From: DASXRA01 sp046734315
GTDB lineage: Bacteria; Actinomycetota; Actinomycetes; Mycobacteriales; Jatrophihabitantaceae
Direction of reading: 5' to 3'
Length of the DNA stretch: 13,404 nucleotides
Assembly (NCBI GenBank): GCA_046734315.1
Contig: JBKPQY010000045.1
Coordinates: 1-13,404, forward strand
The notes under the pieces are model-generated. The model was given only the letters and a program-made list of their open reading frames with translations, was not told the DNA's origin and made no database searches. The position numbers and the translations under genes are program-made. Each line of letters starts with the position of its first letter. Position 1 is the first letter of the stretch. Below are positions 12,845-13,404 of the stretch, in pieces.

Positions 12845-13404
12845 TCAGTCGTTGAACGTGTTCTGCGCGGCCTCGAGCCCTTGGGACAGCAGGACCTCGA
12901 CTGCGTCCGCGGCGCGGTCGACGAGATAGCCAAGCTCTTTGCGCTCAGCAGCCGAGAAGTCGCGAAGCACGTAGTCCGCGGGGTCCTGCCGGCCCGGCGG
13001 CCTGCCAATGCCGAACCGTACCCTGGCGTATTCGCGACTCCCGAGCGCAGCCGTCGCAGAGCGCAGCCCGTTGTGTCCGCCGTCGCCGCCACCGCGCTTC
13101 AGCCGCAGCGCGCCGAACGGCAGGTCGATGTCGTCGTGCACGATCGTCAGCCGATCGACAGGCACCTTGTAGAACCGGGACACCGCGACAATCGGGCCGC
13201 CTGACTCGTTCATGTACGACTTCGGCTTGGCAAGCACGACCGGCGCGTCGACGAGCCTGCCCTCGAGCACGTCGCAGCGTCCACGGCTGCGAAAACGCCC
13301 ACCCATGCGTTCCGCCAGCAGCTCGACGACGAGGAACCCGGCGTTGTGGCGAGTGCCCGCGTAACGAGGCCCAGGGTTGCCCAAGCCGACAACGAGCTGG
13401 CGAT
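12845..13404 (-). CDS. pth: Peptidyl-tRNA hydrolase, lacking the extreme N-terminus (window edge)
   Basis: The enzyme cleaves the ester bond of peptidyl-tRNAs that fall off ribosomes, recycling tRNA; it is essential and cytosolic. The visible 186 residues begin RQLVVGLGNPGPRYAGTRHNAGF, so only a few N-terminal residues lie outside. The active-site residues are intact: the asparagine of GLGNPG, the catalytic histidine of TRHNAGF, the asparagine of KPKSYMNESGG, and the aspartate of VHDDIDLPFG. GGGDGGHNGLRS carries the substrate-binding asparagine, and FGIGRPPGRQDPADYVL is the conserved lid region. The end is short, QNTFND. An in-frame TTG at 13384 is not the start, since family sequence continues upstream of it. 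It is convergent with tetR across the palindromic spacer 12738-12844. Confidence 0.96.
   Translation of the reverse strand, partial: RQLVVGLGNPGPRYAGTRHNAGFLVVELLAERMGGRFRSRGRCDVLEGRLVDAPVVLAKPKSYMNESGGPIVAVSRFYKVPVDRLTIVHDDIDLPFGALRLKRGGGDGGHNGLRSATAALGSREYARVRFGIGRPPGRQDPADYVLRDFSAAERKELGYLVDRAADAVEVLLSQGLEAAQNTFND

Noticed and set aside
1..13404. CRISPR arrays, tRNA or rRNA genes, insertion sequences, prophage genes
   Set aside because: No spaced direct repeats, cloverleaf pattern, transposase-like ORF or terminal inverted repeats with target duplications were seen.

Overview
The window is high-GC, densely packed DNA with mostly short intergenic gaps. Several genes appear to start directly at a probable transcription start, with a TANNNT box 6-7 nt upstream. 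Together with the gene families present (HelD-type RNA polymerase motor, PEP carboxylase ending in NTG, Ada-AlkA fusion, proline-rich RDD protein), this points to an actinomycete (Actinomycetota). I cannot name a genus. No rRNA, tRNA, CRISPR array, insertion sequence or phage gene is visible.

Layout from left to right. (1) The 5' part of a minus-strand membrane sugar transferase of the polyprenyl glycosylphosphotransferase type runs off the left edge. (2) After a 300-base divergent spacer comes a plus-strand block: ppc, a vapBC-like toxin-antitoxin pair, a membrane-anchored beta-propeller-like protein of unknown role, and a two-gene alkylation-repair unit. That unit is an Ada-type sensor fused to an AlkA-type glycosylase, followed by a translationally coupled O6-alkylguanine methyltransferase. 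(3) The block ends at a 12-bp perfect stem that contains the ogt stop codon and faces a minus-strand pair: an RDD membrane protein, and a HelD/HelR-type ATPase upstream of it. (4) The HelD gene is divergent from a SAM methyltransferase. The region between them is AT-rich and holds a hairpin with U-tracts on both strands, inside what would be the HelD leader. (5) A convergently placed FMN azoreductase gene is divergent from its probable TetR repressor gene, with two near-identical dyad operators between and within them. (6) The window ends in most of pth, minus strand. It is separated from tetR by a 24-bp alternating CG/TG tract and a nested palindrome.

Functionally the window mixes housekeeping (anaplerosis, peptidyl-tRNA recycling, cell-surface sugar priming) with stress defence (alkylated DNA repair, RNA polymerase rescue or rifamycin tolerance, quinone/azo reduction under TetR control, toxin-antitoxin). 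The most unusual part is the HelD leader region at about 10486-10603, where a bidirectional terminator-like structure sits between two divergent genes and so does not serve as an end-of-gene terminator. It suggests attenuation control of helD, a small antisense RNA, or both.
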